Below are positions 41,860 to 50,244 of a stretch of 56,474 bases of DNA, in pieces. The notes below the pieces were generated by a model. The model searched no databases, was not told where the DNA came from, and saw only the letters and a list, made by a program, of their open reading frames with translations. A program made the translations under genes and the position numbers. Origin of the DNA: a virus; the IMG/VR virus record IMGVR_UViG_3300038701_003045, positions 1 through 56,474 of that record. One strand, written 5' to 3'. How positions within the stretch are numbered: position 1 is the first letter of the stretch; each line of letters opens with the position of its first letter.

Positions 41860-42171
41860 TTAATCAGAAACGATTAAGTTTGTTCCGTCACTTGTGAATG
41901 TTAGTGGTTCATTATAAAGCACTGATACTGGATTACCGTTAATCCAAAACGTTGCCTTACAATTATATTTATCAGTATTTTCAGTAAATAAATCAGCATC
42001 TACTTTTTTAAATTTACCATACCAATAGTATAAACGATCAATTTGATAGTTCATATTTCCATTTGGGCTAAGTCTGGTTTTATCAACTTTATAAACTGAA
42101 CCTTTATTTAAATATTTGTATTCATCAGTGAGACAGACGACATAGTCGCCTGGATAAGCATATTGTTGCAT
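41860..42171 (-). CDS. hypothetical protein, 103 aa
   Basis: 103 residues, beta-rich: YAYPGDYVVCLTDEYKYLNK, GSVYKVDKTRLSPNGNMNYQ. The first half looks like a small SH3-type barrel of the kind found in many phage accessory proteins. Located in the early-expressed accessory cluster behind the promoter at 42344. Function unknown. Confidence 0.6.
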   Translation of the reverse strand: MQQYAYPGDYVVCLTDEYKYLNKGSVYKVDKTRLSPNGNMNYQIDRLYYWYGKFKKVDADLFTENTDKYNCKATFWINGNPVSVLYNEPLTFTSDGTNLIVSD

Positions 42172-42172
42172 A

Positions 42173-42319
42173 TTATTCCTTTAATAAAATTTCTTTGTTA
42201 AACGAAACAAATGGATCGATGCATTTAATTAATGTTTTCCATTTGTCAATTTCTTTTTTTGAAAAGGTTTCAAAAACAGCCTTAAAGTTTTTACTGTTGC
42301 TCGTAAAGTGAATTTCCAT
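42173..42319 (-). CDS. small hypothetical protein, 48 aa
   Basis: Frame MEIHFTSNSKNFKAVFETFS ending NKEILLKE, first gene after an early promoter and preceded by TAGGAGT. Its stop is 1 nt before the start of the 103-aa gene. Function unknown. Confidence 0.6.
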   Translation of the reverse strand: MEIHFTSNSKNFKAVFETFSKKEIDKWKTLIKCIDPFVSFNKEILLKE

Positions 42320-42343
42320 TAATACTCCTAATTTAACTTTATA

Positions 42344-42372
42344 ATTATAACACGATTCACTTTGATAGTAAA
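42344..42372 (-). promoter_or_regulatory. early promoter
   Basis: Minus strand TTTACT (42372-42367), 17-nt spacer, TATAAT (42349-42344), reading into the 48-aa and 103-aa genes. Confidence 0.75.
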
Positions 42373-42374
42373 TA

Positions 42375-42584
42375 TTAAATATTATTTAATTTTTGTCTAC
42401 CAGCTTCAGTTAAAACATAACTGTTATTTGGCCGTCCTTTTCCTGGCTTATTTTTAATTTTCACGATTTCAATTAAATTTTCTTTAATCAAAAGTTTAGT
42501 ATGATAAAATGATGGTGGATCAGTTTCAATATTAGAAAGAGTTCGCTTCATCCATTCATTAGAGTTAAGTTTTGACTTATTCAT
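42375..42584 (-). CDS. winged-helix DNA-binding protein, 69 aa
   Basis: I chose ATG 42584 (AAAGGT upstream); a longer frame runs into the phosphoesterase gene. Residues SNEWMKRTLSNIETDPPSFY and HTKLLIKENLIEIVKIKNKP, GKGRPNNSYVLTEAGRQKL form helix-helix-wing of a MarR/PadR-type winged helix. A transcription regulator of phage or host genes is likely; no effector domain is present. Confidence 0.65.
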   Translation of the reverse strand: MNKSKLNSNEWMKRTLSNIETDPPSFYHTKLLIKENLIEIVKIKNKPGKGRPNNSYVLTEAGRQKLNNI

Positions 42585-42585
42585 A

Positions 42586-43206
42586 TTATTTACCTTTCTT
42601 AATTTCTCCTTTTGACAAATCATCCATATCAATGTCAATGTATGATAATTCGTTTAAACAAATGAATCTAGTTCCTAAAATAACTTCATCAAAATTAAAG
42701 TGCCAATGACCAAATATCCATAATTTAGGTTTATGTAGCATAAACATATTTTGCAATGCGTCTCTAGTTCTTGAATTATCTTTAAATTTACCCAATCCAG
42801 CTTTAGACATAATTGAATCTGAAATAATATCAGGACATTCATGTGACACTACGATATCGGGTTTATATTCTGAATATTTTTGATATAAATTATATAATTC
42901 CTCGAATGAAAGCTGTTCATCTCGCCACCAATTAACACCTTCATATCTCATAGCTCTATCAATTGAAGAAGCTCCTCCAATGTAAAAAATATCATCTTCA
43001 AAAGTACCATCTTTAATCCAATTAGGTTCTTTTTTACAAAGCTTAGGATTATCATGATTACCGCGAATAAATTTATGATTTGTATCTCTTAATGTATTAT
43101 CAACAAATCCAATTCCATAATCACCGACTTGAATGCTTTCGTCACACGAATCGATGATTGTTTTATATTGGTCTAATTTACCGTGTATGTCTCCAATAAA
43201 TCTCAT
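42586..43206 (-). CDS. metallophosphoesterase (calcineurin-like)
   Basis: 206 residues with FIGDIHGKL, VGDYGIGF, IRGNHDNP, SHECPD and FGHWHFN, the full phosphoesterase set. It resembles stand-alone phage protein/nucleotide phosphatases. Its start overlaps the end of the RNA ligase 2 gene by 4 nt, suggesting a link to nucleic-acid end repair, where 2',3'-phosphate removal precedes sealing; that link is inference. Confidence 0.82.
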   Translation of the reverse strand: MRFIGDIHGKLDQYKTIIDSCDESIQVGDYGIGFVDNTLRDTNHKFIRGNHDNPKLCKKEPNWIKDGTFEDDIFYIGGASSIDRAMRYEGVNWWRDEQLSFEELYNLYQKYSEYKPDIVVSHECPDIISDSIMSKAGLGKFKDNSRTRDALQNMFMLHKPKLWIFGHWHFNFDEVILGTRFICLNELSYIDIDMDDLSKGEIKKGK

Positions 43207-44246
43207 TCATCACCAAATGTTAGTTTATTTAAATATTCAAAATACCAAACGCGAGCTCTTTTAGAAATTTCTCTATTAAGAGTCTTTTCATTAAAGTCAT
43301 TTTCAGTAATTGTAAGAGCTTCTTCAGTTCTAACATCATTAATGAACCAAGAAAGAAAATCGCCAGTAGATTTAATTGAAACTTCTTTACCAGTTTCTTT
43401 AAGGTAATCTACACCTTGATTTAAACGATTTTCGGTAACAACTGTATCAATGAAGGTATTAATACTTGCGATTTTTTCAAGATCAACCGGAGCTAGTGAT
43501 TTCACCTTAGAAACAGAATGTTTTTCGCCTTTAACTTTAAAGCAATATAATTTGTCATCATGAATTGCAGTCCAAACGACGCCTTCGCCAACACCGCTAA
43601 TTCCAAAATGTTTTGCGGCTGGACATTCCGCTTCAACTTTTTCAGTGATTTCAATAAGAGCGTTTTGAACAAGCTTTGGGTTATTAAAATCAATTTTAAT
43701 GTTCCAAGTTTCAAATTGAGAAGATGAGTATACATTTTTAATTTTATTTAAATAAGTTTTTATGCCAAAATCAGCAAAATATTCTTCTGTATCTTCTCCA
43801 TCAATAACACTAATACGAAAAACTACAAAGATTTTATTCTCAAGATCAGAAACAGCTACACCCTTTTGAATACCAGGACCGCACCATTCTCCATAAACCA
43901 CAACTTTTCTTTTATGATGTGATCCAAATCCTAAGTTAATAAAATATTTTAAAACATCATCTTTAACAGATTCGGTCCATGTAGCAAATCCAAGATTATC
44001 ATTTCCTGGAGTTAATTCACGATTTCGTGATTGACATGTAATAGATTGTGTTTCTTCATCAAAGACCCATGAAGCATTGGTACCATGAATTTTCACAGTT
44101 CCATAAAATTCAATAGTTGGTTGAGTAACTGCTTTGGAACGAATGATTTGTCCGTTCTCGTCTCGATCTGCATTTTTATAAAAAGTATCATTGGACACTT
44201 CATGAATTACATCTCTAAATTGTTTAATTTTTCCAAATTTAATCAC
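43203..44246 (-). CDS. rnlB: RNA ligase 2 (Rnl2-like)
   Basis: 347 residues from GTG 44246 with AGGAG 7 nt before. Nucleotidyltransferase motif I is VKIHGTN (Lys52 nucleophile); then YGEWCGPGIQKGV (motif III region), GVGEGVVWTA (IV) and CFKVKGEKHSVSK (V). The family seals nicks in duplex RNA and helps the phage repair RNA. The 5' leader contains a terminator-like hairpin and a 12-codon ORF. Confidence 0.87.
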   Translation of the reverse strand: MIKFGKIKQFRDVIHEVSNDTFYKNADRDENGQIIRSKAVTQPTIEFYGTVKIHGTNASWVFDEETQSITCQSRNRELTPGNDNLGFATWTESVKDDVLKYFINLGFGSHHKRKVVVYGEWCGPGIQKGVAVSDLENKIFVVFRISVIDGEDTEEYFADFGIKTYLNKIKNVYSSSQFETWNIKIDFNNPKLVQNALIEITEKVEAECPAAKHFGISGVGEGVVWTAIHDDKLYCFKVKGEKHSVSKVKSLAPVDLEKIASINTFIDTVVTENRLNQGVDYLKETGKEVSIKSTGDFLSWFINDVRTEEALTITENDFNEKTLNREISKRARVWYFEYLNKLTFGDE

Positions 44247-44264
44247 ATTTCTCTCCTAAAAAAT

Positions 44265-44291
44265 AAGGAGATTCCATAAAGAAATCTCCTT
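44265..44291 (-). terminator. terminator/attenuator-like hairpin in the RNA ligase 2 leader
   Basis: Minus strand AAGGAGATT pairs with AATCTCCTT (9 bp) and is followed by ATTTTTT. It lies between the early promoter and the gene, so it would act on the gene's own leader. The 5' arm holds an AAGGAG ribosome site for a 12-codon ORF (start 44277, MESPYFLGEKCD) that ends across the ligase start. Confidence 0.65.
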
Positions 44292-44301
44292 TATTAATTT
44301 T

Positions 44302-44330
44302 AATATAATACATTTTCTAATAAATGTAAA
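44302..44330 (-). promoter_or_regulatory. early promoter
   Basis: Minus strand TTTACA (44330-44325), 17-nt spacer, TATATT (44307-44302), reading into the RNA ligase 2 leader. Confidence 0.75.
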
Positions 44331-44332
44331 TA

Positions 44333-45043
44333 TTAAATATCATATAATGCGCAAATATATTCTTTAACAAATCCTGATCTTACAATATCATCAGCTTCCA
44401 TTTTAATTACCGGAACATTCAATTTAGAAAATACCTCCAGAATTTTAGAAGCCCCTGATTCTTCGTTATATCTTTTGCTTGTAAGATCGTCTTGTCCCGT
44501 ATCACCGAGAATTATAAGTTTACTATCCTCTCCCATTCTAGTAATGATTGTATTTAGTTCTTGGAAACTCATGTTTTGAAATTCATCAACAATAATGATT
44601 GTGTTTTCAAGAGTTCTTCCTCTTAAAAAAGAAGATGGAGCAAATTCAATCATATCTTTATGATTGAGAATGCCCCAAGCGTCGTCTCTATTATACAATT
44701 TATTTACAATTTCAATGTAAGGAACTTCGAATTCCTTCATTTTTTCCTTAACATTTCCTGGTAAGAAACCCATATCTCTACTAGATACTGCTGATCTTAA
44801 AATTAAAACCTTCTTATAAAAATCAGGATTAAGATCAATTTCAGTCAAAGCCATATATAACGAAATGAAAGTTTTACCAGTGCCTGGAAATCCATGAACC
44901 AATGCAACATCATTATCTTCAAGAGATTTAATCATTAACTCTTGATTTTTCGTTTTAGCTTCTACTTCAATTATATCTAAACTTACATTAGAGCTATTGG
45001 AATTTTTCTTTTGTCTTTTTTTCTTTCTAGGTTTATTGTACAA
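44333..45043 (-). CDS. PhoH-like ATPase
   Basis: 236 residues, start TTG 45043 supported by AAGGAGT 8 nt upstream. After a very basic N-terminus (PRKKKRQKKNSNSSN) comes Walker A HGFPGTGKT at 51-58, then LRSAVSSRDMGFLPGNVKEK, Walker B IIIVDEFQNM and LILGDTGQDD. PhoH-like P-loop proteins are common in marine phages and are thought to act on RNA; the true role is unsettled. Confidence 0.88.
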   Translation of the reverse strand: MYNKPRKKKRQKKNSNSSNVSLDIIEVEAKTKNQELMIKSLEDNDVALVHGFPGTGKTFISLYMALTEIDLNPDFYKKVLILRSAVSSRDMGFLPGNVKEKMKEFEVPYIEIVNKLYNRDDAWGILNHKDMIEFAPSSFLRGRTLENTIIIVDEFQNMSFQELNTIITRMGEDSKLIILGDTGQDDLTSKRYNEESGASKILEVFSKLNVPVIKMEADDIVRSGFVKEYICALYDI

Positions 45044-45081
45044 ATATGACTCCTTATTTTTCGCAGAATCATAACAAAAAT

Positions 45082-45306
45082 TTACACCTCTATATTAGAC
45101 CCAGGATTAAGCTTTTTTACTGTACGTAATATATCCTTAAATCCTTCGTCCGGCTTAAGACCACCGACACCTGAAACTAGATGCGATGGGTTCATTTTCT
45201 GATAGAATAACTTATTTTCTTTCAGAAATTCTTCTCTTTCTTTTAAAGAAAGAAATAGTGTGACTTCTTCATTGTTTTTAGAGTTGACAAAAGTATATGT
45301 TGGCAT
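45082..45306 (-). CDS. small conserved phage protein (FmdB-like N-terminus), 74 aa
   Basis: 74 residues beginning MPTYTFVNSKNNEEVTLFLS, with the pattern of the small FmdB/zinc-ribbon-like family in T4-like cyanophages but without the Cys pairs. C-terminus HLVSGVGGLKPDEGFKDILR suggests a flexible interaction tail. Lies between phoH and a 46-aa gene, coupled by TAATG. Function unknown. Confidence 0.6.
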   Translation of the reverse strand: MPTYTFVNSKNNEEVTLFLSLKEREEFLKENKLFYQKMNPSHLVSGVGGLKPDEGFKDILRTVKKLNPGSNIEV

Positions 45307-45446
45307 TATTTATCCAAGTGTTTTCTTTTTCTATTACGTTGTTGCTTTTTAATGATATGCTCATTTTTGGTTTTCTTCTTAGAGTTTTCGGATTTGTAAT
45401 CCTTATCTTCGTCTAAATCTTTTAAAAACCTTTTAAATTTACTCAT
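45306..45446 (-). CDS. small basic protein, 46 aa
   Basis: Frame MSKFKRFLKDLDEDKDYKSE ending KRKHLDK, very Lys/Arg-rich at the C-terminus. Its start overlaps the stop of the 159-aa gene and its stop overlaps the next start (TAATG), the operon's usual style. Nucleic-acid binding is plausible; not recognised. Confidence 0.6.
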   Translation of the reverse strand: MSKFKRFLKDLDEDKDYKSENSKKKTKNEHIIKKQQRNRKRKHLDK

Positions 45447-45925
45447 TATTTGCTCTTAGTTTTTTTCTCTTGTTCTTCTGCGAAAAATAGTTCTGGTAAT
45501 GTTTCCTTAATAAATTTTTCGTTTAGATTTTTGAATGGAAGTTCTTTAGCTAAAATAGCTAAAATTAAATCAGCATCTTTTCTACCAACGGATTCCAGAA
45601 TATCAATGAAAATTGATTCTTTTCTTGGACTTGCTACACCGCTCTCCTTACTAATATTGAACAATTTTCTTCTATTGATAATATTATAAAGAATACCGAA
45701 TTCGTCATGACTCGATCTTTTCCAAAGGTTATCAGGAATTGTCTTGTCAGGTAAATCTAGATTGAAGTTTTTATGATAGACTAATTGCAATAATTTTGCA
45801 ATAGTACCAATTCGCTTACATGCGATTCTAACAGCTTGAGCTCTCTCATCTTTATTTTTAATGTTTGAAATATCTTTTAAAATATCATAAATTTGTCTTT
45901 TACTTGTCTCAATTCGCGTGCTCAA
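45446..45925 (-). CDS. conserved T4-like hypothetical protein (DUF6433-like), 159 aa
   Basis: 159 residues, helical, with IETSKRQIYDILKDISNIKN, HKNFNLDLPDKTIP and LPELFFAEEQEKK at the end. A protein of this type sits beside RNase H in many T4-like marine phages; family name from memory. It overlaps rnh by 4 nt. No catalytic motif; a replication accessory is a guess from place. Confidence 0.65.
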   Translation of the reverse strand: MSTRIETSKRQIYDILKDISNIKNKDERAQAVRIACKRIGTIAKLLQLVYHKNFNLDLPDKTIPDNLWKRSSHDEFGILYNIINRRKLFNISKESGVASPRKESIFIDILESVGRKDADLILAILAKELPFKNLNEKFIKETLPELFFAEEQEKKTKSK

Positions 45926-46779
45926 TTTGTTAATTCTCCTACTTTTTCATATAAATTACCTAAATTTCTTCCTAAGAAGTATTTAGACACATCATTATTT
46001 TTATCTTTTTCATTTGAGTATTCTTCTAAAATACTCTTTGTAATAGATTTAGGAATTTTTCTTAAATCAATAATTTTTCTATTCCTATTATATTTATTAA
46101 TTTGATCAGTTTCTGAAATAAAATATGATAGTCCTAGATCTTTTTTTTTCTCATACCATTCATCAAGCATTTTCATTCTAACTGATTTTTGTCGTTTATT
46201 ATCATCTAAGAATGTATCATCATCGGAAAAAATATTAGGAATGCCATCTCCGCCATCGCCTTTAATAATATGATTAAATAAGTGTCTTTCAGGATCGTCA
46301 ACATTTATATTCTTATCATTAAAGAAATCGTGAATTCTAATGTTATCTTTAACTATTTCAAGTTGAACAAAATCTTTATCTGATGAAATAACAATATGAT
46401 TTTCAGGAGAAGCATAGGATAATGTTGCAATAATATCGTCAGCTTCAGTTCTGTCTAAATGAATTGTTGGCCAATTAAAATATTCTTTTAAATCATCTCT
46501 AACTTCATTAATATCTTTAATTAGAATTTCCCAATTAATTTTTGATTTTTTTCTATCTTTTTTTCTATTGGCTTTATAAAAGGGGAAAATATCTTTACGC
46601 CATGAATTTTTACCGTCACAACATATAATAAGTTTTCCATAATCTCTTTTGAATGCTGAGTTGATTCTTCTCAATGAATCTATAACTTCGTATCGTAGTT
46701 CTTCAAAATCTACCTTATTACCAGTTGCTATTGCAAAATACTTATGCATAGCTATATGAGAAAAATCAACTAATATCAT
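45922..46779 (-). CDS. rnh: RNase H (T4 rnh, FEN-1-like 5' nuclease)
   Basis: 285 residues: MILVDFSHIAMHKYFAIA, LIICCDGKNSWRKDIFPFYK with ANRKKDRKK, LDRTEADDIIATL, HIVISSDKDFVQL and KGDGGDGIPNI carry the acidic metal ligands of the FEN family. It removes RNA primers from Okazaki fragments. The insertion around FSDDDTFLDDNKRQKSVRMK is as in T4. Confidence 0.9.
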   Translation of the reverse strand: MILVDFSHIAMHKYFAIATGNKVDFEELRYEVIDSLRRINSAFKRDYGKLIICCDGKNSWRKDIFPFYKANRKKDRKKSKINWEILIKDINEVRDDLKEYFNWPTIHLDRTEADDIIATLSYASPENHIVISSDKDFVQLEIVKDNIRIHDFFNDKNINVDDPERHLFNHIIKGDGGDGIPNIFSDDDTFLDDNKRQKSVRMKMLDEWYEKKKDLGLSYFISETDQINKYNRNRKIIDLRKIPKSITKSILEEYSNEKDKNNDVSKYFLGRNLGNLYEKVGELTN

Positions 46780-46786
46780 TTATTTC

Positions 46787-47899
46787 CTATTTAAATACTT
46801 TAGTCCAAAGTAGAACTACATTATCATTACAACGATCAGGAATTTTAATAAAATCTGTATTAACCTGTTCGAACACTTTTCTTCGATCTGTCATTGAGCC
46901 ATTTAGAATTGTTTCAATAACAGCTTTTCCTTTTCGACCAACTCGTTTAGATTTACTTTGCTTCTCATCGAAGTTAGTAATTGCTGAACGATGGACCTTA
47001 AGCTTTTCGCCTTTCTTAGCAACGAATTTTGTAAGAACTTTGTATTTCACATTATATGTAAATAGTTCACTTGCATTCAAAATACGTTCAGGATCAATAG
47101 ATACAATTTGATTTTCAGTATCTTCCTTACAATATTTAAGATGCTTCAAAATTGTTTCTGAAGAAATCTTTTTCGGTTTGCGAGGCTTACGAGCTGTTTT
47201 CTTATTATCTGAATATCGTGAAACATCTGATAAAATATCCTCAATGTATTTTTTCATTTTTTTCAATTGAGGTTTAGAATAACAAGCATAGCCTTCTTTA
47301 AGTTCTTTATCTTTTCCAATAAGAACAGCATCGAGTTCAGCCAAAAGTGGAGTATAATATGATTCAATTGAAGCACAATATACTTTCGGAACATCATTTT
47401 GTGATAAGTAATTATATGTAGAAAACTCAGAATCTAGCTTATCATAAGCTTCATCAATTTCAGCAATCGCTAGATCACCTTTAGTTTCTTTATATGCTTT
47501 CACAACTTCAACTTTAGTTGTATCGACTTTGATAACTTCGGTGCTCATGAGATGACCGATATGATTTTGAAGGCTTTCTTTACAATAATCGGGAACTTTA
47601 TTTTCATTCAAAATCAATCTAGCAATATAGCAACATGTTTTATTGATATATGATTCTTTCAATTTTGAAATATGGGATGCTTCATCTTCTGAAACATATT
47701 CTAGAAGCCATTTAATAACATCTTTACGAGATGTCATATAATTATACCAATTGAATGCCAAAATCATTTCGATATTGGTGGAATTTTCATTCACCGTAGG
47801 TTCTTCACCCATTGATTTTTTATCAATAATATTTTGTTGAATTTTAGACTTGCGAGGAGCTTTCTTAGCTTTTTTGATAAGAGTCATGCTTTTAGCCAT
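46787..47899 (-). CDS. conserved T4-like hypothetical protein, 370 aa
   Basis: 370 residues with a Lys-rich N-terminus (IKKAKKAPRKSKIQQNIIDK) and a second basic patch mid-protein (KKTARKPRKPKKISSETILK). The central region FNWYNYMTSRKDVIKWLLEY and C-terminus DRCNDNVVLLWTKVFK recur, from memory, in marine T4-like phages beside rnh. DNA or RNA binding is likely from charge; function unknown. Its own early promoter lies upstream. Confidence 0.65.
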   Translation of the reverse strand: MAKSMTLIKKAKKAPRKSKIQQNIIDKKSMGEEPTVNENSTNIEMILAFNWYNYMTSRKDVIKWLLEYVSEDEASHISKLKESYINKTCCYIARLILNENKVPDYCKESLQNHIGHLMSTEVIKVDTTKVEVVKAYKETKGDLAIAEIDEAYDKLDSEFSTYNYLSQNDVPKVYCASIESYYTPLLAELDAVLIGKDKELKEGYACYSKPQLKKMKKYIEDILSDVSRYSDNKKTARKPRKPKKISSETILKHLKYCKEDTENQIVSIDPERILNASELFTYNVKYKVLTKFVAKKGEKLKVHRSAITNFDEKQSKSKRVGRKGKAVIETILNGSMTDRRKVFEQVNTDFIKIPDRCNDNVVLLWTKVFK

Positions 47900-47932
47900 A
47901 ATATAAATCCTTTTGATTATTTGATAAAGTCA

Positions 47933-47960
47933 TTATAATATATTTATGGCTAAAAGTAAA
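47933..47960 (-). promoter_or_regulatory. early promoter
   Basis: Minus strand TTTACT (47960-47955), 16-nt spacer, TATAAT (47938-47933), 34 nt before the 370-aa gene. Confidence 0.75.
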
Positions 47961-47963
47961 TAG

Positions 47964-48902
47964 TTATTTTTTTAAAATATTGATCCATTGTTTGGTCATC
48001 AATTCCACACCAAAAATCTCGTTGCATATACTGGATTGTGTGGTATTGTCCAGACCATTTTTTTCAATATGATCAATGAGATATAGCAATATATGAGCAA
48101 AATTATTCGCATGCTCATTAATATCTTCGCTCCATTGATAGTTCGTGCCGAATGTTGCACACGTATCTGATAGAGCCGCGTAATTTGGATTTGCTACATG
48201 GAGACCAGCACACATTGCTTCAATAGCAGCCAAACATGATGTTTCAGGCCATATAGAAGGGTATGCAAAAATATGGTTCTCTGTTAGTGCCTTTCTAACA
48301 GTTTCATTTGATTTATATCCGTAATAGTTGATATTAGGATGTCTCTTTGCTCTTTCAAAAAGATCGTGATATTCTTTATCACGTTCAGCCCATCCATAAA
48401 TCTCAAATGAAGAATAGATATTCAATTCAATATTTTTAGTTTTGCTTAATGTTTCAAATACTGGTAATAAAATTCTCAAGCCTCTATGAGGAGTTGTATG
48501 ATATATCAGCTTAACTTTTTCGGGCGGTCCTTCTGGTGCTCTAATATCAAATGGTTCAATTGCGTTCTTAATTACAACTGATTTTGAATATGGAATACCC
48601 AGAGACATATTAAAATATTGCATTTGCCAATTAGAGACAAATACAAATTTATAAAATTGACTTTGAAATTCTTTGTCGGCTAGTCTAGCATACATCGGAT
48701 CATTTGGTAGATCATGACATACTAAAATAGTTTCATGATCTTTAGATAATTCATCTGGAATTCTTGAATGAATAATTTCATATCCCTTAAAATACTTTTT
48801 TGGAATGTTGTTTATCATTCTATTAATCATAAGCTCTGTACCGCCCATGGCATTTTCACAGAGCTCGTTTATAATAAGTTCACCATCTACAATTTTAGAC
48901 AT
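47964..48902 (-). CDS. GT-B glycosyltransferase
   Basis: 312 residues. The donor-site signature PETSCLAAIEAMCAG has the E-x7-E of retaining GT4-type enzymes. Upstream lie VFVSNWQMQYF, IKNAIEP and KVKLIYHTTPHRGLRIL; the N-terminal ENAMGGTELM supplies the Gly-rich acceptor loop. With gp42 present, glycosylation of hydroxymethylcytosine is one possible job; modifying host or virion glycans is another. Confidence 0.85.
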   Translation of the reverse strand: MSKIVDGELIINELCENAMGGTELMINRMINNIPKKYFKGYEIIHSRIPDELSKDHETILVCHDLPNDPMYARLADKEFQSQFYKFVFVSNWQMQYFNMSLGIPYSKSVVIKNAIEPFDIRAPEGPPEKVKLIYHTTPHRGLRILLPVFETLSKTKNIELNIYSSFEIYGWAERDKEYHDLFERAKRHPNINYYGYKSNETVRKALTENHIFAYPSIWPETSCLAAIEAMCAGLHVANPNYAALSDTCATFGTNYQWSEDINEHANNFAHILLYLIDHIEKNGLDNTTQSSICNEIFGVELMTKQWINILKK

Positions 48903-48924
48903 GCTATTCCTTTAGTCATCATTT

Positions 48925-49206
48925 TTAATCTTTCGAATCAAAATAGGTTTTCTTGAAAATATCGGGTTTACATGGATAGAATTCGCCATCAACACCCTTA
49001 ATAATCATATCACCTTCAGATGCAATATGATCTACTTGGTTTTCAACACCTGTGCCATCTTCTAATGTCGTAATGCGAAGCTGACCTGGTGTTTCTTTAC
49101 CAGCATTTTTTCCTAGCCAGGCTTTAAGTTCGCCTGACAAAGGATATTTATATGGAGCTGCCTGAATTTTTACAGGTTTTTTTACGTATGTTTTGATAGC
49201 ACTCAT
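48925..49206 (-). CDS. conserved phage protein, 93 aa
   Basis: 93 residues with the widespread C-terminal phrase EGDMIIKGVDGEFYPCKPDI-F, found in many phages. N-terminus TYVKKPVKIQAAPYKYP is also typical. Members appear in accessory regions, no reaction known. Coupled (1-nt overlap) to the gene for the WYL_2-type protein. Confidence 0.7.
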   Translation of the reverse strand: MSAIKTYVKKPVKIQAAPYKYPLSGELKAWLGKNAGKETPGQLRITTLEDGTGVENQVDHIASEGDMIIKGVDGEFYPCKPDIFKKTYFDSKD

Positions 49207-49769
49207 TATTTAACTTCAATCTTAAATACATTTTGGTAATTGAATGAGCGCCAAGCTTCTTTATCAAGGTCCCATACTACGAAAAGATTAGGATCTTCGC
49301 TCTTCTTGCGTTCCTTTTTCTCTTTTGTCGCTTCTGTTGGAGCTGGAAGATGTAGCGCATTAAGAGTACAATGCATTTCTCGTTGGCTTCCATCACTTTT
49401 AGTAAAGTGTACAGCAACACCTTTTGAATTAGAAATCAAAGCATCTCTTAGTTGTTTAACACTAATCATTCCTGGTACGTCACCAACGATTTGTTTGTTG
49501 CCTAAACTATCATAACCGATAGATGCATTAGGAACAAATGTTAATGCTTCAGCTACGCTATAACTAGAATCGGCATTCTTTTGTTGTGTTGTTACCTGAA
49601 TAACAACTCCGGAACCTTCTACTTCCATAGCCTTTGTGGATTTCATCCAGCCTTCTTCTTCGCTTGATACTTTACAAATCAATTGAAATGTATCACCATT
49701 ACCTGTCGCTTTAATATCAGAAACTTTATTTTTAGCATCTTCAATGTTTACATTATCTAAGGTTTTCAT
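49206..49769 (-). CDS. WYL_2 (SH3-fold) domain protein
   Basis: 187 residues. The C-terminal 95 residues match the phage WYL_2/Sm-like SH3 pattern: MISVKQLRDALISNSKGVAV, GSQREMHCTLNALHLP and NLFVVWDLDKEAWRSFNYQN. The N-terminal ~85 residues (DTFQLICKVSSEEEGWMKST) form an extra beta-rich domain I do not recognise. Such SH3 proteins often sit near replication genes; nucleic-acid or protein binding is inferred. Confidence 0.7.
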   Translation of the reverse strand: MKTLDNVNIEDAKNKVSDIKATGNGDTFQLICKVSSEEEGWMKSTKAMEVEGSGVVIQVTTQQKNADSSYSVAEALTFVPNASIGYDSLGNKQIVGDVPGMISVKQLRDALISNSKGVAVHFTKSDGSQREMHCTLNALHLPAPTEATKEKKERKKSEDPNLFVVWDLDKEAWRSFNYQNVFKIEVK

Positions 49770-49777
49770 GTATTCTC

Positions 49778-50050
49778 CTATCCTTTTAAAATATTTGTAT
49801 ATTCGCCATTTTCTTCATATAAGTTATTTCTAATGTGATTTTGAAGCTCTTCATATCCACCGATATAAACACCATCCACAAGTACCACAGGAACACTTCT
49901 AATTGAAGGCGAAACATTTTCAATTAAGTGTTGAACTACTTCTGGAGCATCAGCTGATTTATATTGATATGGGATTGATTTTTGCTGTAATGCTCTTTCA
50001 GCTAATTTACAATAAGAGCAATTTGACTTTCCATATATTACGATATTCAT
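49778..50050 (-). CDS. glutaredoxin
   Basis: 90 residues with the redox motif CSYC at 11-14, SVPVVLVDGVYIGGYEEL (cis-Pro and GG). It probably supplies reducing power to ribonucleotide reductase or holds thiol balance. Starts 4 nt inside the end of the zinc-ribbon gene. Confidence 0.9.
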   Translation of the reverse strand: MNIVIYGKSNCSYCKLAERALQQKSIPYQYKSADAPEVVQHLIENVSPSIRSVPVVLVDGVYIGGYEELQNHIRNNLYEENGEYTNILKG

Positions 50051-50244
50051 TCGTCTTCCTTTATTATATAATTGAAATTGTTTTTACATGACAAGCAAGT
50101 AAAGCTTATCTTTGAAGTTTTTTGTGATATTATTTTATTTGATTTAATAATTAAAGAATTTGGAGCTTCACAAACTACACATTCGCCTTCAATTATTGGT
50201 AGGGTTTCGCCTTCTACTTCATCATGAAAACTTTTTATCAACAT
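50047..50244 (-). CDS. zinc-ribbon protein, 65 aa
   Basis: Chosen start ATG 50244 with GAGGA 7 nt before; a longer frame from 50301 would lie in the GIY-YIG gene. Two knuckles, ECVVCEAP and FTCLSCKNNF, make a four-Cys zinc ribbon of about 40 residues. Nucleic-acid or protein binding is likely. Overlaps the GIY-YIG gene end. Confidence 0.65.
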   Translation of the reverse strand: MLIKSFHDEVEGETLPIIEGECVVCEAPNSLIIKSNKIISQKTSKISFTCLSCKNNFNYIIKEDE

